Shown piece by piece: positions 30,648 through 39,836 of a stretch of 64,000 nt of DNA. The notes below the pieces were generated by a model that was not told where the DNA came from, made no database searches, and saw only the letters and a program-made list of their open reading frames with translations. Position numbers and translations under genes: made by a program. The stretch lies in NCBI RefSeq assembly GCF_023347255.1, contig NZ_CP094466.1, positions 496,001 to 560,000 on the forward strand, written 5' to 3'. The stretch comes from Faecalibacterium sp. I4-3-84. Lineage in GTDB: Bacteria > Bacillota > Clostridia > Oscillospirales > Ruminococcaceae. Every line of letters starts with the position of its first letter. The stretch's first letter is position 1.

Positions 30648-32534
30648 GGCTTCCCCCAACGCAGACAATCTCTCGTTGAGGTCAGTCAGAAAATCCGTAT
30701 CATCCAGCAAGCCCGCCAGCCTGTCCGTCAATTCCGGGAAACCACCTCTGAAGATTTCTGCATCCTGAAACACTGCTTCGGCAACGCCATCGGCCAAATC
30801 ACGTTCCATATAAGCCAACGTCTGCGCGTGTTCCTGTAAGGCGTTCTGCCGCGCAGCGTCCAGAACCGCCTGCGGCGCATACTCGCCCTGCCGGAGCAGT
30901 TCATGGATACGATTGCTCACATCCTCCCAGGATAAAAACGCATTGGCAATCGTGCCACCCTTTGCCGTGCTGCCTACTGCAATACGCAGCCCTAAATCAT
31001 CGAACCAGACTGCATATTTTGCGCCATCAATTTCAAAGCCTTTGCCGCCCGTACCATATTCGTTTTTCACGAACTCCGTGTATTCTTCCGGGGTTTTCTC
31101 GACCATGAAATTGTAGATCAGACGCAGCTGACCCTTGCTACGGTTGCTGCCCGTGCGCAGAATTTCATCGACCACTTCGGGATCAAGCGCAATCTCGTCC
31201 GCATACCGCGCCCGGATCGGTTCTTCGATGGCGCGGATCTGCTGTTCCACGGTCGGCAAATCAAGCAAAGAAAAAGCAGAGGCAATTTCTTCCTCTGCTT
31301 CGCTCAAATCTTGTTCCGTTGTCGGTTCAGTTAATTGTACACCAATTCCTTCAAGACGATCTCTTCTGCCATCGCCGTCAGGCTGTTCTGATGTGCCGCC
31401 CATGCCAGCGGGTCCTTCTCCTTGCTCGGTGCCGGAAACTTCTCGTTCAGGCTGTCCAGCAGGGTTTCCACCCGACTCTCCGCTGCTTCCTCGATCTGCG
31501 CCAGATGCTGGTTCAGTCTGCCGCTCATCAGCATACTCTGATACCAGTTCTTGCGGTTCTCTTTCAGGTACGTCCTGCGCAGCATCCCGTACTTCCCGAT
31601 GATCTGCGGCTCGTCCTTCACGGCCAGATTCGGGAACAGGTAATCTCCCTTGCGATGATACGTCAACTCCATTTTCTTGTCCTCCTTTGGTCGTGGTATC
31701 TGCGGTTTCACGCTTTAATGTGTTAAAGTTTGCATTTGTATTATACAAGCTGTCAACAGATTTTTCAAGCTGCTGCGTGATTTCTTTTTTGTAAATTTTC
31801 CGCATCTCACGGCCAATGTCAAAAAGAACCGCTTCGCACTGTTCGGAAACCGCGTTGCCAAGGAACGACAGCACCGGCAGCTTGTTGAAATCCACGATGC
31901 GGATAAAGTCATCATCGTCCAGTATATCCATAGGCTCCTGCCCGCAGCGGCGGGAAAGCGTATAGAAGATACTGTTGGTCATCAGTTCCCGGAAACGGAC
32001 GCGGATGTTATCTTCGTCCAGTTCTTCCAGAAAAGTATCTGCCACCTCATAGGCCAAACCATCCATCGCTTCATCCAGATTGTCGGCGGTCAACTGCTGT
32101 GCCAGTTCCAGCAGAGCAGCGTTCATGCTGTCTGTCTGGGATAAACCATAGGTATCTGCCAGATGGTCTAAAATAGCCTGCTCATGCTCGTGGCTGTCCA
32201 GATTCCATAAGAGCGGTGTTCTGCCGCCGCGCACCAGATGGGTGTCAGCAATATCGAACACATACCGTAGCTTGGTACGCGGTCCGGTATCATCCAGAAG
32301 CGCGATGCCCTTTGCGCCACGGTTGACCCATCGGCTCATTTTCTGATTCCAGAGTTCCAGTTCTGCGCAGGCGGTTGCATCGGGCCGCTGCGCGTGGATC
32401 AGGAGCGCATCGGTAAACGAATAGCGGTACAGCCGCGCCGCCACATCCAGATAACTCATCCAGTCCTGTGGCGAGTTACTGACATACCGGGCGTTCTGCT
32501 GCGCCAATTCTCGAATATCGTTAATCTGTGGCAA
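30648..32534 (-). pseudogene. N-terminal part of a large ICE protein (LtrC/DNA methylase-helicase type), 3' truncated
   Basis: About 630 residues matching the beginning of the very large protein that follows topB in Tn1549-like ICEs (SPQDWMSYLDVAARLYRYSF, RGAKGIALLDDTG, TPEEYTEFVKNEYGTGGKGFEI). Full-length relatives exceed 2,000 aa and carry methylase and helicase parts; these are absent because the gene runs into the cassette B recombinase at 30647. A Gly/Ser/Glu-rich linker in the middle is overprinted by a second gene, tnpV, in another frame. The start is 14 bp after the topB stop. Confidence 0.75.
31331..31672 (-). CDS. tnpV: TnpV family protein nested in another frame
   Basis: 113 residues of the TnpV family (MELTYHRKGDYLFPNL, IGKYGMLRRTYLKENR, LAWAAHQNSLTAMAEEIVLKEL). 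It has an excellent ribosome site AAAGGAGG six bases before its ATG although it lies wholly inside the larger same-strand gene at 30648-32534. A second TnpV is at 40322. The family is transposon-associated with no defined activity. Confidence 0.75.
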   Translation of the reverse strand: MELTYHRKGDYLFPNLAVKDEPQIIGKYGMLRRTYLKENRKNWYQSMLMSGRLNQHLAQIEEAAESRVETLLDSLNEKFPAPSKEKDPLAWAAHQNSLTAMAEEIVLKELVYN

Positions 32535-32548
32535 GGGTCAAACCTCCT

Positions 32549-33221
32549 TTACGTTTTCGTTTTCATCGGTGTTTTGGGAAATTCCAGACTGTACTGTGCG
32601 CGACCCTCTTCGACGCGCATCACAAGGTCAGCGGCGAATGTCTTATCTTTTTTCGCGGAATAAAAGTCTTTTACATGGGTGCGGCCTTTCTTCAAAAGGT
32701 CTACCGCCATCTTCTTGTCCAGCGTTTTTCTCATGTTGGACAAGTATCTGCTTTCTTTCCAGAGAGCAAATTTGCAGCTGCGGTCTGCACAACAAAAGCT
32801 GAGTTTGCTTTCATGCACAGGGTTTCCGCAGACCGGGCAGCTTCCCACGCTTACCTTATTATAATAGGGAACCGCCGCCACAGTAGGAATCTGCCGCAGG
32901 TCAGCCAGCATCTTATCGAGCAGTCCGTGGATGCCCCGCATAAAATCATGGGGCTTGATCTCGCCGCGTTCCATCCGCAGCAGGTCATTTTCCCACTCGG
33001 CTGTCATGCTGGCAGATTTCAGGTAGTCCGGGATATTGTAGATCGCGGCCACACCGTCCTCCGTGGGAATCATCTGCTTGCCCTTGCGCTGTACATAGCC
33101 GGAAGATACCAGCTTTTCCAGAATCGCAGCGCGCGTTGCAGGGGTTCCCAGCCCCTTTTTCTCGGTGTCTTTTTCAAATTCTTTGTTGCCTGCCGTTTCC
33201 ATTGCGGACAGCAGGGTATCC
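32549..33221 (-). pseudogene. topB: 3' part of ICE DNA topoisomerase III (topB)
   Basis: Encodes the end of a type IA topoisomerase: EDTLLSAMETAGNKEF, KGLGTPATRAAILEKLV, and the C-terminal zinc-binding CPVCGNP...CCADRSC. It is separated from its 5' part at 42578 by an inserted IME; removing the insert joins K-V-Y-T to E-D-T-L in frame. About 400 N-terminal residues are missing altogether, so this topoisomerase was not intact even without the IME. Confidence 0.9.
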
Positions 33222-33223
33222 TC
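33222..33223. other. IME attachment core (tnpW-side end)
   Basis: TC on the plus strand at the junction of topB (ggtatcc) and element (tgatacg). The identical TC occurs at 42576-42577. Confidence 0.8.
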
Positions 33224-33245
33224 TGATACGCTTTGTCAAGGGTGT

Positions 33246-33467
33246 TTAAGAAATTTTTTCGCTTTGTTCAAACTCTTTTGCACAATCATTCAAAATAAGC
33301 CGCTTAATCTTATCGGTCATCGTTTCCTTGCTCGTTTCGCTGAAATGCAGCTTGACACGATAGGTTGTCTTTCCAATCCTCTTTACCATAACGGGCTGCT
33401 GTGTACCTTGTGCGGTCAGAGGGGAAGCGGTAGGGGTGGCGGTGCGGGTGTTGGTTTCGTTGCTCAT
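33246..33467 (-). CDS. tnpW: TnpW family protein
   Basis: 73 residues matching the transposon-encoded TnpW family: a Thr/Ala/Pro-rich start, then VKRIGKTTYRVKLHFSETSKETMTDKI and ILNDC. Small and basic, last gene before the IME end. AAGGAGAG precedes the start. Its role in these elements is unknown. Confidence 0.8.
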   Translation of the reverse strand: MSNETNTRTATPTASPLTAQGTQQPVMVKRIGKTTYRVKLHFSETSKETMTDKIKRLILNDCAKEFEQSEKIS

Positions 33468-33487
33468 AGGCTCTCCTTTCAAAGATA

Positions 33488-33575
33488 AAGCCCCATGCGG
33501 TCAGCACATGGGGCGGTGGTCGGTATAGTGAAAGTGCGAAAGTGCAAAGTGCAAAGGGTCTGCGTTTTGCACTTT
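33488..33575. repeat. Hairpin and AAAGTGC iteron-like repeats
   Basis: gccccatg/catggggc (33488-33512) forms a hairpin. AAAGTGC then occurs at 33531, 33539 and 33546, with an inverted copy GCACTTT at 33569-33575 touching the rep gene stop. It may be an origin, a regulatory site or a terminator. Confidence 0.5.
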
Positions 33576-35473
33576 CAGCTTGCGGGTTCGGGTGGCTTCT
33601 TCTTGATGAAGTTGTACCATTGACCGCCGACACGCCTTGCGCCTAAAATGCCGCCCATGTTGCGCTTGGCGTTCTGTACCGTCCTTTCGGATATTCCGGC
33701 TTCGGCTGCGGCTTTTACAATGTCCTCGCTGGCAAGCTCTTTCCCGTCTGCCAACAGGTCAAGTATCAGCCGTTCAGCCTGTTCGGTCTTGGTGGCGGTG
33801 TTCCCACCCGCGCCGGACAGCAGCTCGTCGGCGGTGATGTCGTATTCGCCTATCCACGAAAAGCCCGTTTCCGGGTCAAGGCAAAAGGCTATGGGCTTGC
33901 CCTCCGGCGCAAGGGAAGATTTGTCATGGACGATAACGCGCACATTCGGTTCTCGCTTCACGCGCCCGATCAGCAGGACGCTCCTTGCTGCGGCGCGGAA
34001 GTCGATAGAACCTAATCCCCGGTATGCGCTCTGCCCTCCGGCAGCTTTGTTGAGATGTCCGATAAGGATAACGGCGCACCCGGTACGCTCGGCAACATCG
34101 GCAAGGCGGCGGAACATGGGGCGCACTTCGTTTGCCCGGTTCATGTCGGTTTTTTCGCCCATGTACGCCTGTATGGGGTCAAGGATAATCAGCCGCGCCC
34201 CGTTCTGTACGATTGCTTTCTCTATGCGCTCGTCAGATAGGGTAAGTTCCCGCTTGGCTTCATCAATCACAAGCACCCGGTCAAGGTCTGCGGCGGCTTC
34301 TATCAAGCGGGGCTTGACGGTATCGCCCAAACCGTCCTCGGCGGTCTGGTAAATCACTTGGAATGGCGGCAAGGGCTTCATTCCCGGCAGCGTTCCCCCG
34401 GTGGTGCAGGCGGCGGCAAGGCGTAGGGCAAAAGTGGTCTTGCCCTCGCCGGGATTGCCTTGCACAATGGTTACTTTCCCAAAGGGGATATACGGCTCCC
34501 ATAGCCATTCAACGGTCTGGGTGTCAACCTCGCTCATGCGGATAATCTCAACGGTTTCTTCCTGGGTTGGCTCTTTCAAGCCGTAGACTGCTTCCCGCAA
34601 ATACTTCCCGTCTGTGATTTCCGCCCGGTGCTGCAATACCTCGTTCCAGTCCTTGTAAAGCGGCACAAGGCGGTGGACGGTCAAGCCCTCCGGCATAAGC
34701 TCTGCAAGGCGGCTGCAAGCATCGTTTCCGGCGTTGTCGCTGTCAAGGCAGAGGTAAACGGTCTTGATGTTCGGACGGTCAGAGAGAAAGCGGAGCAGGG
34801 CTTTCTCGCCCACGCCGCCCAACGCCAGATAGCTTTGCTTTTGCCAATCCTTTTTGAACAGACAGAGGAAAGATAAGAGGTCTATCGGGGCTTCAAAGAC
34901 AAACAATCTTTCGCCCTCGCCCCGGTAACAGAAGTTAAAGGCTTTGTCGCTGCCTTTCACATCAAGCCGGAAGCTCCCGGTTGTGCCGCGCTGGTGGGCG
35001 TATCGCGGTACGCCGCTTTCATCTCTGCCGACGAATACGGCGTTATGGTGGGCGGCTTCCTCGTAAATATCCCCGGTGGAAAAGAAAAAGCCCGTCACAT
35101 CTTCATCAATGCGGCGGGCTGCTGTGAGATAGTTCCTCGCTGTGCGGTTGTCGGGGCTGCGGGGCGGCAGTCGGAAGTCAGAAAAGGACGCGGGGCAAGG
35201 TCTGTCCGGCGGCGGTGCGGCTCCTTTCTCGCCTGTGAGAAGTTCAACGGCTTCGGTAAAGCTCTTTCCGTAAAACTCCATGACAAAATCAATGGGTGCG
35301 CCGCCCTTGCTCTGGCTGTGCCTGTACCATTTGTTTCCCCGGACGGTCAGGCTGTCGTGCCGCTTCCAGCGGTATTCATTTCCGGCGCGGGTAAGCTGCT
35401 CTCCCTGTGATTGCAGGAAAGAAACAAGGTCGGCTTGGTTGGCGCGGTCTATCTGTTCTTGGGTGTAGTACAT
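33575..35473 (-). CDS. Toprim primase-like / RepA AAA ATPase fusion
   Basis: 632 residues. N-terminal half: DUF3991/Toprim-type primase (RKHD-like YRWKRHDSLTVRGNKWYRHS, LFVFEAPIDLLS, TVYLCLDSDNAGNDA). C-terminal half: RepA-like hexameric AAA helicase with Walker A GNPGEGKTT, Walker B LIILDPIQAYMG and GHLNKAAGGQSAYRGLGSID, ending in a winged-helix-like segment. It should prime and unwind element DNA during replication or transfer. The start at 35473 (MYYTQEQIDRAN) follows GCGAGG and conserved homology. The AAA half is related to the stand-alone protein at 52405. Confidence 0.85.
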   Translation of the reverse strand: MYYTQEQIDRANQADLVSFLQSQGEQLTRAGNEYRWKRHDSLTVRGNKWYRHSQSKGGAPIDFVMEFYGKSFTEAVELLTGEKGAAPPPDRPCPASFSDFRLPPRSPDNRTARNYLTAARRIDEDVTGFFFSTGDIYEEAAHHNAVFVGRDESGVPRYAHQRGTTGSFRLDVKGSDKAFNFCYRGEGERLFVFEAPIDLLSFLCLFKKDWQKQSYLALGGVGEKALLRFLSDRPNIKTVYLCLDSDNAGNDACSRLAELMPEGLTVHRLVPLYKDWNEVLQHRAEITDGKYLREAVYGLKEPTQEETVEIIRMSEVDTQTVEWLWEPYIPFGKVTIVQGNPGEGKTTFALRLAAACTTGGTLPGMKPLPPFQVIYQTAEDGLGDTVKPRLIEAAADLDRVLVIDEAKRELTLSDERIEKAIVQNGARLIILDPIQAYMGEKTDMNRANEVRPMFRRLADVAERTGCAVILIGHLNKAAGGQSAYRGLGSIDFRAAARSVLLIGRVKREPNVRVIVHDKSSLAPEGKPIAFCLDPETGFSWIGEYDITADELLSGAGGNTATKTEQAERLILDLLADGKELASEDIVKAAAEAGISERTVQNAKRNMGGILGARRVGGQWYNFIKKKPPEPAS

Positions 35474-35561
35474 GACTGATACCTCGCTTTCTGTGGTTGA
35501 ATTGTTCATGGTTTTTAAGTATAATGAAAACAACAATGTTGAATTTGTAGGAGGTCAAGCA

Positions 35562-36194
35562 ATGCTATTAAATATATATAATTACTTTCGGATGGAAATG
35601 AATAGCGGAACCATTCTTGGCTACTTTCTGCAAGCCCTCCCGATAGCTTGTATTGTAGGCATTGCATTTTTCGCAATTCGTTTTGCCTTTTTGAAGAAAA
35701 GGAAGCTTCAAATTAAGTGGAAGCTGGAGATATTACAAGTTATTTTTGCTTGCTATTTGACCGGACTTATAAGCCTTGTTGTCCTACCTGCAAACTTCTG
35801 GTTAGAATTCTACGACGGAATATTTTTTGGTTGGTGGAGTGAAATGGGGCAAGTATTCCAACTTGGCGGTGTGAATCTTGTTCCTTCCGTTATAATATGT
35901 TTGACCGGAGAACTCTCATTGGGAAGTTGGGTCAAAACAATGCTGATTGGCAATATTGCGATGTTTGTTCCATTTGGTTTTTTTCTTCCGCTCATTACAG
36001 AATTAAAGAGCAGAAAAAGGATTGTCTTGGCTGCTATTATAGTACCGATTTGTTTTGAAGTAGCACAACTGTTTTTTGGCAGAAGCTTTGATGTGGATGA
36101 TTTGATTTGTAACTTTATCGGCATAATTATCGGTGCGATGGTTGCGTATCTTATATTGAAAACAAAATCTACCGATGTGCCAAAAGGCAGATAA
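35562..36194 (+). CDS. VanZ-like membrane protein
   Basis: 210 residues, about five hydrophobic segments, with the VanZ signature region (LGGVNLVPS, IGNIAMFVPFGFFLPL, EVAQLFFGRSFDVDDLICNFIGIIIG). VanZ-like proteins are linked to low-level glycopeptide tolerance, but most have no shown role. It is the only plus-strand gene in the IME, lower in GC than its neighbours, and looks like a cargo insertion between rep and mob. GGAGGTC precedes the start at 35562. Confidence 0.85.
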   Translation: MLLNIYNYFRMEMNSGTILGYFLQALPIACIVGIAFFAIRFAFLKKRKLQIKWKLEILQVIFACYLTGLISLVVLPANFWLEFYDGIFFGWWSEMGQVFQLGGVNLVPSVIICLTGELSLGSWVKTMLIGNIAMFVPFGFFLPLITELKSRKRIVLAAIIVPICFEVAQLFFGRSFDVDDLICNFIGIIIGAMVAYLILKTKSTDVPKGR

Positions 36195-36217
36195 AATACA
36201 TTTCTCAAACAAGACAT

Positions 36218-36254
36218 AGGACGGACAGGCAAAACCGCTTGTCCGTCCTTTTCC
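36218..36254. terminator. Bidirectional terminator between vanZ and the relaxase gene
   Basis: aggacggacaggc/gcttgtccgtcct stem with CTTTTCC on the plus strand, between two convergent stops. Confidence 0.75.
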
Positions 36255-37760
36255 TTATCGCTCCTGTTCATGCCGCTTGGTGCGGCTCTGCGTCTGCTCC
36301 GGTTGGTCGGCGTGGAGTGCAATATCCACGCACCTGCGGATTTTTTGAAGCTCGGCAACCTCGGCGCGGGTCTTTTTCAGCGTGTCATATTCCGCTTCCC
36401 GCTGTGCTTTAAGGGCGGTATATTCTTTCTCCCACGCGGAGATCGGCAGGGTTTTCATGCCCTCCGGCAAATGGGCATGGAGATAGCGGTTTGCCGCGTC
36501 CCATAGGGTAAGCTCGGCGCGGCGGGCTTCCGCAAACTTTTCCTGTTTTCCTTTCCAGCGGATTTGCCGATACTCGTCCTGTATGGGCTTGTAGGTTTGA
36601 TAATTTCTGCCGTACTCCATGAGTTTTTGCAGCTTCTTCATGCGTTCCTCGGCGGTTTTCATTCCCTCCCGGATTGAATAGGCTTTATCGCTGACAGAGG
36701 AAAGAGAAGCGTCCAGCTCGTCAAGATTAGAGATACCATGCTCGGAAAGATAGTTGACCGCTGCCGCTATGGTTTTCAGTTCATCGGCTGTGTGCTGTTG
36801 TTGCCAACGCTGCGAATACTTCCGGCTCTTTTCTCTCTGAACGCTCAAATACTTCATCAACAGATTTGCAAGGTTGGGAGATTGCGGCGGCTGTTTTGGG
36901 GCGGTTTCCCGCGCTTTGAACAGGTCGGCAATCCATTCCTTGAGTTTCCCAATCTGCGCCCGGATTTCCCGGATAAGGCGGTTTGCCTTTTGGATATTTC
37001 GGTTCAGTTCGCCTTTCTCGGTGGCGATGCCTTTCTTCTCCATCTGGCAAGCCGCCACGCCCATGTGGACGGTGGGTATCTCGTCTATGCCGCGCTCGGC
37101 GTTGCTGCGGTGGTCGATACGCTCCGGGCTTCCGTTCCTCTCCAAAAAGTCGTTGGTATAGTCAGCCCACGCCTTGCGCCACAAGAGGGTGTTGTCCTTG
37201 TCGTTCCAGCCTGTAAGGTCAATTTTGTGCGTCTTGTATCTGCCGCTTGGCAAGCGAATACGCTCGCCGTTTTTATCAAGGTCATATTCCTTTTTGGATT
37301 TCGCCGCCCATGTGCCGCGCTCGTCAAGGGGGCGCATAGTCAGCATGATATGACAATGGGGATTGCCGCTGTCGGTGTCGTGAATGGCAAAATCCACGCA
37401 CATTCCTCTGGAAACAAATTGAGAGGAACAGTATTCCCGGACAAGCCGGATCTGTTCCTCTCTGGATAATTCTATGGGGAGTGCCGCGTCAATCTCTCTG
37501 GCAAGCTGGGCGTTCCCGGCTTTCTCGTAAAGTTCCACGCTGTTCCACAAGGTTGAACGGTCAGAGAATGAGGGTGGCGCGTGGGGCGGCAGCATGATTT
37601 CGGTATGGACAACGCCGCCTTTGCGGGTGTAGTCGTGGGTCATTCCGTCCCACTCGTTTGTCAGCTTTTCGCCGCTTCGGTAGGCGGCTGCGGCAACGGC
37701 TGATTTGCCTTTTCCTCGGCTCACAATGCCGATGTTCCAATGGTAAATGGCTATGGGTAT
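36255..37760 (-). CDS. MobQ-type (MobA/MobL) relaxase
   Basis: About 500 residues. The N-terminal relaxase domain begins PIAIYHWNIGIVSRGKGKS and includes FAIHDTDSGNPHCHIMLTMRP with the metal-binding histidine triad; the C-terminal half is long, charged and coiled. It nicks oriT and pilots the strand into a helper conjugation machine. GGAGG is present, but the codon where relatives have ATG reads ATA (37758-37760), with GTG immediately before it, so initiation is non-canonical or weak. A putative oriT lies about 210 bp upstream. Confidence 0.85.
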   Translation of the reverse strand: MPIAIYHWNIGIVSRGKGKSAVAAAAYRSGEKLTNEWDGMTHDYTRKGGVVHTEIMLPPHAPPSFSDRSTLWNSVELYEKAGNAQLAREIDAALPIELSREEQIRLVREYCSSQFVSRGMCVDFAIHDTDSGNPHCHIMLTMRPLDERGTWAAKSKKEYDLDKNGERIRLPSGRYKTHKIDLTGWNDKDNTLLWRKAWADYTNDFLERNGSPERIDHRSNAERGIDEIPTVHMGVAACQMEKKGIATEKGELNRNIQKANRLIREIRAQIGKLKEWIADLFKARETAPKQPPQSPNLANLLMKYLSVQREKSRKYSQRWQQQHTADELKTIAAAVNYLSEHGISNLDELDASLSSVSDKAYSIREGMKTAEERMKKLQKLMEYGRNYQTYKPIQDEYRQIRWKGKQEKFAEARRAELTLWDAANRYLHAHLPEGMKTLPISAWEKEYTALKAQREAEYDTLKKTRAEVAELQKIRRCVDIALHADQPEQTQSRTKRHEQER

Positions 37761-37929
37761 CACCTCCCGGATAGGATAATAAAACCCGCAAAAATGGTAC
37801 AGACGCCAACGGCGGGTGTACTGTTTTTGTGGGTGTGCAGGGATAGCCGCAAAGCGGCGCAAGGGGTGCAGCCCCCTTGTTGCGGCAAAGCCGCCAATAT
37901 CGGAGCGCGGGGAAACTTCCCTGTGCGGA

Positions 37930-37999
37930 GATAAAGCCCTCGGCAGAGCGCACACGCCCGTTAGGGTGTATAAGTGCGCCCTTAGTTCCTAAGGGATTT
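37930..37999 (+). other. oriT: Putative oriT of the IME
   Basis: TAAGTGCGCCCT at 37971-37982 matches the RSF1010/R1162 (MobQ) nick-region core. It is preceded by a small inverted repeat (cacgcccgttagggtgt) and followed by ccctta/taaggg. Location next to a MobQ relaxase supports the call. Nothing coding is seen in 37764-37999. Confidence 0.75.
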
Positions 38000-38293
38000 T
38001 TAGCTTGTCGCTCCCTCGGCTCGTTTTCTCAAAAACTCCCGCGCTGGCTCGCTCGTCAAGGCAAGCCGGAGAAGCGCGGCGGCTTCTTCGTCGGTCATGT
38101 CCTTTGCTTCCGGCACAATGCTTTCAAAGACCGCGCCCCGGACGATAAGGCGGTGGCTGCGCGTCCGGCGTTCCTCGCGGGATAGCTTTTGCCGCAACAT
38201 CTTTTCCCTGTTTTCATACTGCCGGATTTTCTTCTTTCCGTCCTCAAGCTCGGCGGTCAGCTCGTCATAGGTTTTCTCTCTCGGTTTTGTCAT
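38000..38293 (-). CDS. DUF3847 family protein
   Basis: 97 residues, highly charged: KTYDELTAELEDGKKKIRQY coiled start, then RRTRSHRLIVRGAVFESIVP and a LLRLAL...REFL end. DUF3847 proteins accompany MobQ relaxases on clostridial elements and are likely relaxosome accessories (by context). AAGGAG precedes the ATG at 38293. Confidence 0.78.
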   Translation of the reverse strand: MTKPREKTYDELTAELEDGKKKIRQYENREKMLRQKLSREERRTRSHRLIVRGAVFESIVPEAKDMTDEEAAALLRLALTSEPAREFLRKRAEGATS

Positions 38294-38324
38294 GGGTGGT
38301 CGCTCCTTTCTGTCCGTAGACATA

Positions 38325-38357
38325 GAAAAAGGACAGTCGATTTGCTCGGCTGTCCTT
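38325..38357 (-). terminator. Terminator of the sigma/anti-sigma operon
   Basis: ggacagccgagcaaatcgactgtcc hairpin on the minus strand (arms about 38331 and 38356), followed by TTTTTCT. Confidence 0.8.
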
Positions 38358-38376
38358 TCGATATGAGATAGATTAT

Positions 38377-39195
38377 TCAGTTTGCGGCGGGGTCTTGTTC
38401 TGATACTTCTTCATCAGAAGTCTGGCTGTCAGGAAGCGGGTCATATCCGTCTGGGTTTCCGTCAAGCTTCATACCTGTTTCGTCACTAAAAGAAGTTAAG
38501 TCCAAATTCCCGTTTTCTGTCAGCTTCTGGATAACTTCTGCCAACTGATTTTTTATTGTTTCGCTATCATCTTTCATGCCGCCATTTTCCAGATATACCT
38601 TGCAATCGCCAATCTCAAAGGTCGCATAGTAAATAGCATTTTGCTCGCCTCGGCTGTTCGGGTCTGTTACAAAATATCCTGCGACTATGGTTATACCGTT
38701 GATTTCGGAGACTTTCTCCGTTCCAACAATTACAGTATCAAGCAACTGCACATCTGATGTTGAAATGATTACTTTCACATTTCCGACTTGTCCCTCAAAT
38801 CCAATCAGTTCTTGTGAACCGCCTGCGTCTATATCGCTATTTAGAAAAATTGCATTGGCTGTAACAGGTAAATCCGAAAATAAAGCTAAGGTTTCATCTT
38901 CTGTAAGTGGCTTTGTAGTTACATCTACATCTAAAGCCAAAGAACCGCCAACATTATCAGACTTCACAAAAACAATTTTTTCCCCGTTATTCAATGTGGC
39001 TATATCGGTATGACTGCCAAATAATCCACTTTGAAACAATCCCACACCTAAGACGGTTACAGCTACAAAACAGGCTGCAATAGCTCCCCATTTAGCCCAA
39101 ACTGGCTTTTTTGCTTTCTTCTTGTAGCTGATAGCTTCATCAACATACTTGCTGTCAAGCTCGCTCATGGCTTCGGAAAACTTCTTTGAGTTCAT
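38377..39195 (-). CDS. Membrane-anchored anti-sigma factor-like protein
   Basis: 272 residues: a short cytoplasmic N-terminus (SKKFSEAMSELDSKYVDEAI), one membrane helix (WGAIAACFVAVTVLGVGLF, about 35-53), and a long extracytoplasmic acidic domain. It overlaps the sigma gene by 4 bp, the usual arrangement for an ECF sigma and its anti-sigma. The signal sensed is unknown. Confidence 0.8.
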   Translation of the reverse strand: MNSKKFSEAMSELDSKYVDEAISYKKKAKKPVWAKWGAIAACFVAVTVLGVGLFQSGLFGSHTDIATLNNGEKIVFVKSDNVGGSLALDVDVTTKPLTEDETLALFSDLPVTANAIFLNSDIDAGGSQELIGFEGQVGNVKVIISTSDVQLLDTVIVGTEKVSEINGITIVAGYFVTDPNSRGEQNAIYYATFEIGDCKVYLENGGMKDDSETIKNQLAEVIQKLTENGNLDLTSFSDETGMKLDGNPDGYDPLPDSQTSDEEVSEQDPAAN

Positions 39196-39755
39196 ACGAA
39201 TACCTCTCTTTCTGCTAAATAGCTTTTCATTTTTTGTCGGATACGGGTCAGCCGGACGGAGATATTTTTCTCCGAAAGCCCTACAAACTCGGCTATGTCT
39301 TTACAGCTATCGGAAAACCAATAGCGGCGCATGAAGATAACGCGGTTCTCGACGGTCAGCGTGTCCAGAAAACTTTCAATGATACGGGCTAACTCTCTGG
39401 CTTCAATCTCGGCTTCCACTGTGTTCGGGTCTGCTATACAGGCTTCGATTTCCTCCATAGCAATCGTGTAAGTGCTGTTTCGCTTGGCTGCTTCCTTTCT
39501 GTAATAGATTTTCAGTGAAATGTTCCGAACGATTTTACAGATATAGGTCAGAAGCGGGTGGGGGTTCGCCGGGGGGATTGCGTTCCATGCTCCTAAGTAA
39601 GCGTCGTTGACACATTCCTCCGCGTCCTGCCTGCTGTTAACAATGTTATACGATAACTTGTGGCAGACTTTACCGTATTTTATATCTAGCTCCCGTATGC
39701 CTTGCTCTGAACGCTCAAAAAACATTTCAATGATTTTCTCATCTTCTATCATCAC
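39192..39755 (-). CDS. ECF-type RNA polymerase sigma factor
   Basis: 187 residues with region 2 (YGKVCHKLSYNIVNSRQDAEECVNDAYLGAWNAIPP) and region 4 (FMRRYWFSDSCKDIAEFVGLSEKNISVRLTRIRQKM). It heads a two-gene operon with a membrane anti-sigma. As cargo of a mobilizable element it could reprogram host genes or the element's own genes; the target promoter is not identified. Confidence 0.9.
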   Translation of the reverse strand: MMIEDEKIIEMFFERSEQGIRELDIKYGKVCHKLSYNIVNSRQDAEECVNDAYLGAWNAIPPANPHPLLTYICKIVRNISLKIYYRKEAAKRNSTYTIAMEEIEACIADPNTVEAEIEARELARIIESFLDTLTVENRVIFMRRYWFSDSCKDIAEFVGLSEKNISVRLTRIRQKMKSYLAEREVFV

Positions 39756-39836
39756 ACCGCCTCCTTTCCGGCTTCACCTATATACTACGGTTTCAGCGGC
39801 GAATACTACATCTAATCCGAAACTTTTTCAAAAAAA

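Noticed and set aside
33531..33575. Short CRISPR or VNTR array at AAAGTGC repeats
   Set aside because: Units are 7 bp without spacers; better explained as iteron-like or local repeats.
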